Origin: Isoetes engelmannii
Taxonomy: Eukaryota; Streptophyta; Lycopodiopsida; Isoetales; Isoetaceae
Direction: 5' to 3'
NCBI GenBank assembly: GCA_011763485.2
Contig: JAANSK020285936.1
Location: 1-20,282 of the forward strand
DNA: 20,282 nucleotides
Shown here: positions 1 through 8,089 of the stretch, piece by piece
How positions within the stretch are numbered: position 1 is the stretch's first letter
Layout of the letters: each line of letters opens with the position of its first letter
Notes under the pieces: generated by a model
Databases searched by the model: none
What the model saw: the letters and a program-made list of their open reading frames with translations, nothing else
What the model was told of the DNA's origin: nothing
Position numbers and translations under genes: made by a program

Positions 1-258
1 CCTGTCTTGCCGTGCTCTGAAACGGACCAAAATGTGACGTGGCCGATCTGGACGCTGAATCCCGACCCTGTATGCTGTCTCTATACCTGGACATGCAAGA
101 TGCATAGTGTCTCTGAAAAAACGCTCAGCCTCCTCTACATCTGATCCATTGGTGGCCTCTGGCAATCCTATAATCCGCAACTGCAGAGCTCTGTCATCTG
201 GATTCGCATTACTCTCCGGACACTGTGTGTGGGGACTATCCGAAGGGGATGCTGACAT
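1..258 (-). CDS. LINE ORF1-like protein (L1 ORF1 / Transposase_22 RRM type), 3' end outside window
   Basis: Minus-strand frame of 86 codons opening with ATG at 258-256 and still open at the left edge. An in-frame TAA lies three codons upstream, so the start is well placed. After a short Ser/Pro-rich leader come 'LRIIGLPE' (about residues 27-34), 'IETAYRVG' and 'RPRHILVRF'. These match the RRM core of L1 ORF1 proteins (the 'LRIIGLPE', 'IERAHRVG' and 'RPRPIIVRF' blocks), the RNA-binding chaperone that packages LINE RNA. The family assignment rests on these three blocks in the right order and spacing. Typical flowering-plant L1 ORF1 proteins instead carry DUF4283 and zinc-knuckle domains, so this is an unusual plant LINE type. 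It may belong to the same family as the minus-strand LINE at 8991-10575, but nothing here joins them. Confidence 0.7.
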   Translation of the reverse strand, partial: MSASPSDSPHTQCPESNANPDDRALQLRIIGLPEATNGSDVEEAERFFRDTMHLACPGIETAYRVGIQRPDRPRHILVRFRARQDR

Positions 259-306
259 GGAAGATTAATTTAAGTTACTAATGTGCATATGTATATGGGA
301 ATGGAG

Positions 307-448
307 ATTGGGGACTCCATTCCCGGTTTTCAGGTTGAGTCCTGTGACCCGCATTAGCAGAGAGCGGGTGACCGGAGGTTGGGGACTCCATTCTCAGTTT
401 TCAGGTTAAGTCCTGTGACCCCCATAAGCACAGAGCGGGTGACCTGAC
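307..448. repeat. Two tandem 71-bp monomers upstream of the LINE ORF1
   Basis: Unit 1 (307-377) and unit 2 (378-448) share the blocks 'TTGGGGACTCCATTC', 'GTTTTCAGGTT', 'AGTCCTGTGACC' and 'AGAGCGGGTGACC', with about ten mismatches. Each unit contains an ACCCGC/GCGGGT type inverted repeat, perfect in unit 1 and degraded in unit 2. They lie 50 bp upstream of the ORF1 ATG in its sense direction, the position of promoter monomers in some L1 5' UTRs. A promoter role is inference. Confidence 0.8.
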
Positions 449-472
449 AACGAGAACGGTCCATTCCCCTAT

Positions 473-863
473 AATATAGAACTTGGGGAAGGTTTTTTTT
501 CCTATCACCAGATTCGGCAGCTGCATTTGTGAACTTTCAGTAGCAAAACAGAGGTTCAGGATCCATCAAGAACAAAGGAAATCAGAGGCTTAGGATCCGG
601 CAGTCGTAAACTCAGAGCTCCGGCACCTGTGAAGAACCAGACTCGGATATCCGGCACCTGCGAAGAACGAAATCACATCCAAAGAACAAAGCTCAGCTGC
701 GAAGAGCTCGGCAACTCTAAGTCCTAAGCAAAACCTAAATTGAAACCTTCACAGCCGATCATGCCGAATGGATTAACCCTATTTCCATGCCGCAAAGGAA
801 GGGACTGCCACGTGGCAGCATGGCAATGCAAGCCACAAAGAAAGCCGGCCCAAGTTCTATATT
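473..863. repeat. Perfect 15-bp inverted repeat bounding about 390 bp
   Basis: The arms are 473-487 (AATATAGAACTTGGG) and 849-863 (its exact reverse complement). The bounded segment holds no gene. It contains a short T run (about 487-494), a 31-bp tandem duplication (619-680) and a GCCACGTGGC palindrome with a G-box core near 810. The arms may be ends of a small element or a chance duplication of a promoter-like word. No target duplication was found. Confidence 0.5.
619..680. repeat. 31-bp tandem duplication
   Basis: The two units start with TCCGGCACCTGYGAAGAAC at 619 and at 650. The second half of each unit has diverged. A weaker related word (ATCCGGCAGTCGTAAAC) sits just before, near 595-611, suggesting a longer decayed array. 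No coding potential is seen. Confidence 0.6.
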
Positions 864-983
864 GCAAGTTGTATGTTTTTAAAATTTGTGTACAATAAGC
901 ATGGGTCAAAAATTGACCAAGGGATTGGAAAAATAATCCTTCTGAGCCTGATGATCTCATCAAAGAATATAATCTTCACTTAT

Positions 984-2774
984 TCAATCCATAATATTAT
1001 TATAATTCATAAAGATAGAATTTTGCATTTCCCACACAGAAATATTAACAAGGATGATGCTAGTGGAGGCATTGTTGAATACAAACACATGGGCCTGTTT
1101 TTGGACAGATGCAATTGTTGGATAAGCTCTATAAGTCATAACAGTACTGCCACCTTCTGCAAAGCATTCAACTACTGAATGATCCACCAGTACTCTCAAA
1201 TGCAACATGTTTTCATTTCCAATCTTCAAAAAACTTCCATACACCTTTTCTCTTGAATCTTTTCCCAAGCTAGACCTGCCAGGATCACTGCAAAGAAGAA
1301 CCCTAATTCCTGAAGAAGACTTGGTCAACCTGTAAAAAATTGAAGTGTACTCCTGCAGATCTTCTGATGCAAGTAGCAGCAGCCCAAATGCTGGCCCTGT
1401 GCTTTTATTGCAAGCATGATTTCCATCTTCAAATGTTTTTTCTTCTTCAAACTCCAGCAGATCTATGTTGGGTATTTGAAAATAGGCTTCAATATCAAGC
1501 TGAAGACCTCTACCACTCTCAAGCTTGAATCTAGCCCCTTGTTTCAGCATAAAATCTGATAAAAAGAAGCCTGTTTCTTTTCTCAGTGTTTCAACCTCTT
1601 CAACTGGCCATTGTAAAAGCATCTGCTTCTCAAAATCAAACCATATTTGCCTTGGAATTGATTGAATAGAAGCCCATCCCTTTGCGATATTTTCCGCAAT
1701 ACTTGTAGATTCACTAATCCAGCCCCACAAGATTCTCCTCTGTTTTTTTTCATCATAGAAGCTTTTAGAAGCATAAAATCTGCCATAATCAAGAAGAAAA
1801 TCCGCAGTGCTATCATCTGGAAAAAATGTATCAGTATTGGGATCATAACTTCCTATTTTATATGTTTCAGCGTGTCTGTCAAACAAGCTTAACTTCAGAA
1901 TATATTTTACACTATTTCCATGCTCCAATGTATAATCTAACCCTGTTTTTGAGTTGAAAGAAACAGGGAAAAAATCAGGACATTCCCACATGCCATCTTG
2001 CGAAACAGAGTAAAGGGGCAGATCCGAAAGTTCCCAGTTTATAAAATCTGAGCTTCTGTATAACAGAGCTACACCATCTCCGTTAATCTGAGAACCAACT
2101 AGCATTCGCCATGAACCATCTTTTCCTTTCCAAGCAGTAGAAGGATCTCGAAATTCTTTAGATCCTTTAGGGCGTCTTAAGACAGGATTCCGATCCCCTT
2201 TTATCCAAATCTGCAGAAATGGATCCGACAGATTTAATGGCAAGGCCAAGTTCTGAACCTCTTCATAAGCATCATTTAAAATCCCTGTGTAGAGCACAAC
2301 AGGTTTTCCTTCTACCATTGTGACAGATCCAGACCATACCCCTTCTATATCATACCATTTATCAGGCTGCAGAGCAGGTTTAAGAAAAACCCAATTGATT
2401 AAATCCTCGGAAACGGCATGGCCCCAGCTTATATTGCCCCAGATCGCTCCATGCTGGTTGTATTGGTAAAACAAATGGTAAAATCCATTGTAGAACATGG
2501 GTCCGTTTGGATCATTCATCCAATTTTTTTGAGGCTGGAAATGGAAGGCGGTTCGGCCTGCGCTGCCATGCTCGGATTCTTCAAAGCATTTGGGGGCTGC
2601 GGGATTTTTAGGAGCGTTTTGGAGAGATCTGGAAAGGAATGAAGCCGTGAAGATTGCTGCTATCAGTATCAGAGCTGCAGAGAGAAATAATGTTGTAGAT
2701 CGGTTTTGTGTGGATTTGTAATAGGAAATGCCAAAGCATGGCTTTCTCTCAGCTTCCTGCTCTGCTGCCCCCAT
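984..2774 (-). CDS. GH32 acid invertase / fructan exohydrolase-like enzyme, intronless
   Basis: A 596-codon frame. GH32 enzymes hydrolyse beta-fructosyl bonds of sucrose or fructans outside the cytosol. Residues 28-47 form one hydrophobic signal-anchor after a 27-residue basic head, as in vacuolar invertase precursors. The five-bladed propeller domain carries WMNDPNG (nucleophile Asp88), WSGS (148-151), FRDP (transition-state stabiliser Asp210), WECPD (acid/base Glu264) and YASKSFYD...RRILWGW. The C-terminal beta-sandwich has VDHSVVECF. The Pro in WECPD and overall similarity place the catalytic domain with cell-wall invertases and FEHs, unlike the vacuolar-type N-terminus. At the position of Arabidopsis cwINV1 Asp239 it has Phe298, and His301 replaces Lys242, which points to FEH or non-sucrose activity. 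Several N-glycosylation sequons are present. The ATG at 2774 has a good context (G at -3 and +4), and an in-frame TAG lies upstream at 2801-2799. The usual GH32 introns, including the DPN mini-exon, are absent. Length is normal and no disruption is seen. Confidence 0.93.
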   Translation of the reverse strand: MGAAEQEAERKPCFGISYYKSTQNRSTTLFLSAALILIAAIFTASFLSRSLQNAPKNPAAPKCFEESEHGSAGRTAFHFQPQKNWMNDPNGPMFYNGFYHLFYQYNQHGAIWGNISWGHAVSEDLINWVFLKPALQPDKWYDIEGVWSGSVTMVEGKPVVLYTGILNDAYEEVQNLALPLNLSDPFLQIWIKGDRNPVLRRPKGSKEFRDPSTAWKGKDGSWRMLVGSQINGDGVALLYRSSDFINWELSDLPLYSVSQDGMWECPDFFPVSFNSKTGLDYTLEHGNSVKYILKLSLFDRHAETYKIGSYDPNTDTFFPDDSTADFLLDYGRFYASKSFYDEKKQRRILWGWISESTSIAENIAKGWASIQSIPRQIWFDFEKQMLLQWPVEEVETLRKETGFFLSDFMLKQGARFKLESGRGLQLDIEAYFQIPNIDLLEFEEEKTFEDGNHACNKSTGPAFGLLLLASEDLQEYTSIFYRLTKSSSGIRVLLCSDPGRSSLGKDSREKVYGSFLKIGNENMLHLRVLVDHSVVECFAEGGSTVMTYRAYPTIASVQKQAHVFVFNNASTSIILVNISVWEMQNSIFMNYNNIMD

Positions 2775-2932
2775 CGCCAAAAACCTTCCTCTTTTCTGCT
2801 ATCAAGCTCACAGCAAGTATGTTCTTCCTTCACAAAAGATTCCACGGGTGCCCTGTGTTGTTCGTCTATTAAGTGCTCTATATTTTTTTTACCATTGAAT
2901 TCTAGGATATTCGTTAGAATATCCAGAATCAT
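2669..2932 (-). other. Overlapping upstream ORF of the GH32 gene
   Basis: An 87-codon frame starts at ATG 2932-2930, out of frame with the main ATG at 2774, and reads about 100 nt into the GH32 coding region. If transcription starts near the TATA-like site at 2965-2971, this would be the first AUG and could depress translation of the enzyme. The peptide is hydrophilic with no recognised domain. It could instead be a decayed older N-terminal extension, or chance. Confidence 0.3.
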
Positions 2933-2964
2933 ATTTCAAAATCTCCCAATGCATATATGTACAT

Positions 2965-2971
2965 CTATATA
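2965..2971 (-). promoter_or_regulatory. Possible TATA box of the GH32 gene
   Basis: Minus-strand TATATAG lies about 190 bp upstream of the chosen ATG, within a TATA/CATA-rich stretch (2951-2980). Spacing would allow a 5' UTR of roughly 160 nt. The local AT richness makes the exact site weak. Confidence 0.3.
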
Positions 2972-2980
2972 TGCACATTA

Positions 2981-3780
2981 TACTCAAACAAACAAATACA
3001 ACCATTTCCATGGGCCTCCAACCTTCATGTTAATTGTACCCTAACCAAGAATGCAAGGCCCTGATTGCTCTGAATCTCCCCATTCACCATTGTATCTGGG
3101 ATTGAACACACGAATCCCTTGTTGCGACAAACATCATGGCTTATTCATCTGGATCTGCAAGCCAAATAATCAATACCTTACAATGAAAAACAACAAAGAA
3201 ACTTCAAAGGAAGAAGAAGCTTTGAGCAGATTTATATTGTATATGAATTGAGGCCTCACCTTCATTCTGATTCTACAGGACCTCTATCCTCAAACACCTC
3301 AGCTAGTCTAACAAATTTCCATCTACTCGTTTTCACAGGAGGTAAACCTGCATGTTTGCTACACCAAAGGCTATGGAACCTCGACAAAAGAGTTCCTTTT
3401 AAAGTGGATGGCTTTCACCATCAAGACCCCCTTTGTCAAGCATCCTCACAACTAATACATGTTTTTGCCACAATATGCCACATCATGAAATGGCTTGACA
3501 TATAAAAAGGACTCCTGGAGAATGCAAGGGTGATGGTCGAGTCGATGCATACAAAATTCTTGATGGTGAAGGTATTGGGTGCAACCGTACAGTCCAACGT
3601 GTGCAATTTCTAGAATCAACTTCTTCTACCAGCTGGTGAATCTGCCATAGTCCATCATCCACATATGTCTAACAACATCAAATACTAGATCTTTGTAATG
3701 GAGACATGGGAGGCCTCACGAGTAGATCTTGGTGTGGCATTTCCTGAAACCACCATAAGAGGGTGGGATGGATTTCCCAT
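2981..3780. other. Gene-free 5' flank of the GH32 gene
   Basis: About 800 bp between the possible promoter and the next recognisable element. Neither strand has a frame with recognisable protein similarity; the short frames of 66-112 codons have no motif or coding bias that I can see. No tandem repeat or RNA gene is evident. Confidence 0.5.
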
Positions 3781-3796
3781 AAACATCCGGATGTTT
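3781..3796. repeat. 16-bp perfect palindrome
   Basis: AAACATCCGGATGTTT is its own reverse complement. It directly precedes the tRNA-like / primer-binding-site segment that starts at about 3797. It could mark an element terminus or a protein-binding site. Confidence 0.6.
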
Positions 3797-3864
3797 TGGT
3801 CAGTTGGTTAGGCCGCGGTGGTAACGTTACAGTTGGTATCAGAGCAAGGCTTGAGTTCGAGTCT
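3797..3864 (+). mobile_element. Plus-strand LTR-end and primer-binding-site scrap, tRNA-like in part
   Basis: The sequence ends an LTR-like stretch with GTTACA, then GT, then TGGTATCAGAGC (3834-3845), the usual plant primer-binding site complementary to the 3' end of initiator tRNA-Met. It faces the plus strand, opposite to the pol remains next door, so it should come from a separate LTR retrotransposon fossil of which little else remains. The flanks also look tRNA-like: TGGTCAGTTGG (A-box-like) and GAGTTCGAGTCTC (B-box-like, with a 4 of 5 bp T-stem). A tRNA-derived SINE fragment is therefore an alternative. Confidence 0.5.
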
Positions 3865-3891
3865 CCATGGGGACATGTATGACTTGGATAC

Positions 3892-4232
3892 TGTTGGACG
3901 ATATTGTCATGAACCTATTCGGAAAACACAAGAAACACGTACAAAATACATAAGCAAATACGCCAAAATTGGCAAAGAATCTGTTATACAGTGGAGAATA
4001 CAATGGCCCGAAAGTGAATCGGAACACATAATAGAGACGGGCGCCTAGAAGGCTCAGGACTGGCGTTGAACCGGAATAGCTCGAGGAGAGTGAGGCTCTC
4101 TTATATATACATGCACCTATGGTAAGGATGATGCCACTCCAGAGGGCGAGATTGCGCCAGGTGTCAGCCATGCGCGTGGTCCGTGTGACGACCATATTGT
4201 GTATATGGTATAATATGTGTATGGTCGTCACA
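3892..4232 (-). repeat. 3' LTR of the chromovirus fossil (inner end clear, outer end tentative)
   Basis: On the minus strand the LTR opens with TGTGACGACCATAC right after a polypurine tract. It contains a TATATATAAGAG promoter-like box (4091-4109 region) and could close with ...GTCCAACA at 3892, giving a TG...CA element of about 341 bp. The outer end cannot be proven without the partner LTR. Confidence 0.5.
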
Positions 4233-4233
4233 C
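4183..4233. repeat. 14-bp inverted repeat at the LTR start
   Basis: GTGTGACGACCATA (4183-4196) and its exact reverse complement (4220-4233) flank a 23-nt AT-rich spacer. The hairpin begins almost exactly at the LTR terminus, so it may be part of integrase end recognition or of LTR transcription control. Confidence 0.75.
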
Positions 4234-4246
4234 CATCCCCCTCCTA
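4234..4246 (-). other. Polypurine tract of the chromovirus fossil
   Basis: Minus-strand GGAGGGGGATGG lies immediately upstream of the LTR start, where plus-strand DNA priming takes place in LTR retrotransposons. Confidence 0.6.
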
Positions 4247-4289
4247 CGACGGCGGCAAGTCGACTGGGCTGGAGTCGGAATATTGAGAT

Positions 4290-5340
4290 TAGGCGACGTT
4301 GTAAGAACTTGGAGTACAAAATTTCCCGAACTTCAAATTCCTCATGATCATTTATCTCGACTGGTGGCGGAGGTGGCGGTACCCCAAGAGATTTGCCGTA
4401 TATGGTTCTAGCAAGGAGACATGGAACACTGGGTGAAGCCGAACTGAAGGCGGGATCTCCAACCGGAAAGCAGCATTCCCTGTTCACTGATCTTGTATGG
4501 ACCTAAGCGCCGATAGTCAAGCTTGTCACAAGGATGCGCTGTCGGCAGGTCTCGGTGCAGGAGCCAAACAAGGTTCCCAATTGCAAAGTGCGAGGCATCT
4601 TGGCGGTGCAGATCAGCATGATGACGATAACGTTTCTGGGCCTGAAGAGGGTGGCCCTGAAGATCATCCTGGAGTTGGCGGAGCTTCTCGAGTCGGTCTT
4701 CGGCACTGGGGTTGACTGGGTCATATCCTGCGGCAATGAAAGACCAGCGAGGATGGTTGCCGGAGTTCACAAAAAATGGTGTCTGGCACGTAGAAGCGTG
4801 GACTGAATTATTATAAGCGAATTCAACCTAACACAGTCATCAAGTTGATAATTGATGAAGCACCGCAAATACTGCTCAAGAGTCTGGTTGATGCATTCCA
4901 CTCGCCTATTGGTCTCAGGGTGGTGTCCCAAAGAGAGGGAATGTTCCACATGCAAGAGCTGTAGAAGTCGAATCCAAAAACCGGCAACAAACTGGGGATC
5001 GCGATCACTGATAATGGTATCCAGCAAGCCATGGAGACGAACAACCTCTCGAAACAAGAGATCAGCTGTGCCTTGGTGATGGAGGTGCTGCATGGTATGA
5101 AACGCGCCATCTTGAAAAAACGGTCAACGACAACAAGGATGGCTCATGACCCCGGAAAGGTGGGAGTTTGCCAATGAAATCCATTGAAATGCTCTTCCAA
5201 GGACCACCTGGAACTGGAAAAGGCTGAAGCAGATCATGAGGAAGATGCTTGAGAGTCTTTGCACGGCGGCAATTGTCACATGAGCGGATAAAAGCCTCGA
5301 CTGAGCATGATCGGAGACCTGGCCACCATTAATCTCGAGC
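4290..5340 (-). pseudogene. Integrase and chromodomain remnants of the chromovirus fossil
   Basis: Recognisable blocks from right to left: integrase catalytic-core text around 4800-5100 (TIISDRDPQF with HPET and a following ECINQTLEQYLRC), the post-core stretch with NLVWLL and LGPYKISEQ (GPY motif) around 4480-4700, a Pro-rich spacer, and the first part of a chromodomain (EFEVREIL) near 4330-4361. The chromodomain identifies the chromovirus clade; its second half is not recognisable. Fossil, not expected to be functional. Confidence 0.75.
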
Positions 5341-5689
5341 AATTAGTTCCAACGTCTTGGCAAAACCTCAAAATGGCCGGCAAGGGGAGAATCATGACAG
5401 GACTGCAGAGTCTGGAGTCGAGGAGCGCCATCAAGAACATACAGAAGCCCATCCAAGATGTGAAAATACATCCCGAGCCAACGGGTCGGAGGGAAGCGCC
5501 CCCCGAACAGACTTCAACAAGGCAGTATCATGGGGTCTCTCGAACAAAATGACGGCCATAAGCTGGAAATGGTCAGACCCTAGAACAACCTGTGATTGCT
5601 GATCAAAAGCAGGGTCCCCCGGCTTGGGCTCAAGGCAGGAACGTCAAGACAAAGCATCTGACTTCCCTTGAAGAGGTCCAGGGTGGTAC

Positions 5690-6060
5690 TTGAGCACGAA
5701 GTCAATACGTGGCAACACTTGCGTATGTCATCGTCCTTGATGCTCGAGCAGATTGGAAATACTCCAAGTTTTGATGATTCGTATAGATTGTGATCTTGTA
5801 AGGGGATCCCTCTAAGAATCGCCTCCATTCTTCAAAGGAATCAACTATCACGATTAACTCCTTGTCATAAATGGGATAGTTGACTTCAACAGCCTGGAAC
5901 TTTCGTGAATGATAGGCAATCGGATGCAACTCATGGTCATCCCCTTTCTATGACAGAACACCTTCAAGAGCAAAACCAGAGGCATCTGCTTCCACAACAT
6001 ACGGGTGTGAAGGGTCTGCATGGGCAAGAACTGGTGCCAAAGTAAAATCATGCTTCAGAG
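5690..6060 (-). pseudogene. RNase H remnant of the chromovirus fossil
   Basis: The minus strand shows HPIAYHSRKFQAVEVNYPIY, the DKELIVIVDSFEEWR stretch and the TNHQNLEYF motif, all diagnostic of the Ty3/gypsy RNase H domain that follows the reverse transcriptase. Confidence 0.8.
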
Positions 6061-6129
6061 TGACAAACGTGGGTTCTGCTTCCACAACCTATTCAAAAGG
6101 CACATTCTTAGATGTGAGGCGCATCAAAG

Positions 6130-7214
6130 GGAGAACAACCTCTGAATAGTTTTTGATGAATCAATGATAGAAATTGGCAAACCCAAGGAAGCACTGGATA
6201 TCCTTAACTGAGGAGGGTGTTTTCCAATCAAGAACAGTGCTGACCTTTCCTGGATCTATGGACACGCTCTGGAGTGTGATGCAGTAGCCAAGGAACTCAA
6301 TATGGTCTTGCTGGAACTGGCATTTCTCCAACTTGGCATAAAGCCCACGTGCTCGCAGCTTTAGAAGGACCTTCCAGACATGTTCTTCCTGTTCTTCCAG
6401 AGTCTTAGAATAGATCAGACTATCATCCAGATAGATAATAACAAAGAGATCCAAGAACTCCCGAAAGACATCATTTGCCATGTGTTGAAAGACTACTGGA
6501 GCACTGGTAAGGCCAAAAGGCATGATTGTGTACTCAAAATGGTCGTACCGAGTATGGAAGCTGTCTTTCACTCATCACCTTCTCTTATTCGAATAAAGTT
6601 ATAGGCACCTCGAAGATCAATCTTGGTGAAGTACTGCACAGCAGTTCTGGGATCAAAGGCAGAGGATACCGATTGTGCACAGTGATCTTGTTGAGGACGT
6701 GATAATCCACAACCAACCGCAAAGAAGCATCCTTCTTGCAGATAAAAAAGATGGGAGCACCTGCAGGTGACTGAGAATGTCGAATGAAACCAGTTGCAAG
6801 GTTCTCCTCGATATAGGTCCATAAAGTCTCCAACTCAGTTGACGATAAATCATAGATAGGACCATATGGTGGAGTCGTCCCTGGCTGAAGATCAATAGGG
6901 AAATCATAAAGACGATGCTCCGGAAGCTTGCTAGCTTTGATAGGACCATAGATAGGACCATATGGTGGAGTCGTCCCTGGTTGGAGATCAATGGGGAAGT
7001 CATAGGGACGATGCTCCGGAAGCTTGTTACCTTTGACCTTGTCGAAGACGTCAACAAAATCCTTGTACTTATCGGGAAGAACTGGAGCAGATGTTATAGG
7101 AGCCGAGTTGGTTGACGGATGAACTTGAACTGCAAATATCGAACTGGGATTTGTCTTCCAGACTGGATAAACTTGTGAAGAGAGATCATCGAGATATGGA
7201 GCCGAGGGCATCAA
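6130..7214 (-). pseudogene. Reverse transcriptase remnant of the chromovirus fossil
   Basis: Blocks in order: [70 protein letters not shown], the catalytic YLDD near 6430, CQFQQDHIEFLGY and CFLGFANFYH. This is a complete set of Ty3/gypsy RT motifs spread over several frames. A 96-bp in-frame tandem duplication (first units at 6855 and 6951) repeats 32 codons of the stretch before the RT. Confidence 0.88.
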
Positions 7215-7249
7215 GAGGACCTAGAAGGATCGCCACTGCGACCCTGATG

Positions 7250-7600
7250 AGTTGTAATAGATGCAAGAACAGAATCAGAACCAGGAGCAAGAACAGGAGC
7301 GGGAACAAGGATAGGATCAAAAGCAAAAACTGAAGCAGGAGCAGGAACAGGAACGGGAACAGGGAGAGAAACAGAAATATGAGCAGATGCAGGGAATGAA
7401 ACAGAGACAGGACCTGAAGCAAGTACAGAGACATGAATTGGAGCAAGAACTGGAGCTGGAACATGGATTGGAGCAGGAACTGGGACATGACACGAAGCAG
7501 AAACATGAGTTGGATCGTGAGTAGGAGCGGGATGAAGAGCCCATGAGGCTTTACGGGCCGGAGATGTTGAGGCAGAGGCAGGAACCGCAAAAGTATTAGA
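7250..7600 (-). repeat. Low-complexity Pro/Val/Ala-rich linker between protease and RT
   Basis: The plus strand is a run of GGAGCAGGAACAGG-like 6 to 12-mers with almost no long exact copies. On the minus strand in the relevant frame it encodes PVPAP/LAPIHV-type repeats. Such a long linker is not a standard part of Ty3/gypsy pol and probably arose by repeat expansion. Confidence 0.6.
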
Positions 7601-7639
7601 ACTGGAGCAGGAGCTAGCAAATCAAAATGACTTGGAGCG

Positions 7640-7930
7640 CTAGTCAATCTGTGGGTTGTATAGCTTAAGCCAAGAAAGATTCAAGACTACAGGTGCATGT
7701 GGGGTAGCAATAGGATTGAAGGAGATGCTACAAGATGCTCTGTCGAACCAAAGTCAAACAGGTGCATCACATTCTGTAACTGTGCACGAGGAGATCTCAC
7801 GTCCATCAATCTCACCAACAGCACTAGGATGCCCAACTCTGCTGGATGACGTGCTTAGAAGCGAACGCGCTATCCATAAAGCATGCATTCGCACCACTAT
7901 CAAGTTGCGATGCTTTCAACTTTTTGGCTT
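7640..7930 (-). pseudogene. Aspartic protease remnant of the chromovirus fossil
   Basis: The minus strand shows LDSGANACFMDSAFASKH (catalytic DSGA, near 7890-7910) and, about 75 codons later, APVVLNLSWLKLYNP (the conserved 'LG..WL..HNP' end of the domain, near 7652-7690). Order and spacing fit a Ty3/gypsy protease between gag and RT. Confidence 0.75.
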
Positions 7931-8089
7931 CCACTCCAACACTACAGGAATGAAAAACTCCTTCGAGCTTATCCGAGGAGATGAACGCTTCACTGCATCT
8001 GCTGGGTGGAGTCAGAGGAATGGCGGCCAGTCAACGAGAGATTTCTACTACTCAAATTGGCCTCTGAAGCTTTTCGACTGATTTGGATG

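Noticed and set aside
2778-2780. Longer GH32 start two codons upstream (TTG).
   Set aside because: It is TTG, not ATG, and the in-frame ATG at 2774 has a good plant start context.
3818-3870. Functional tRNA gene on the plus strand.
   Set aside because: A- and B-box-like words and a partial T-arm are present, but no acceptor stem or anticodon arm can be paired, and the central part is a canonical primer-binding site.
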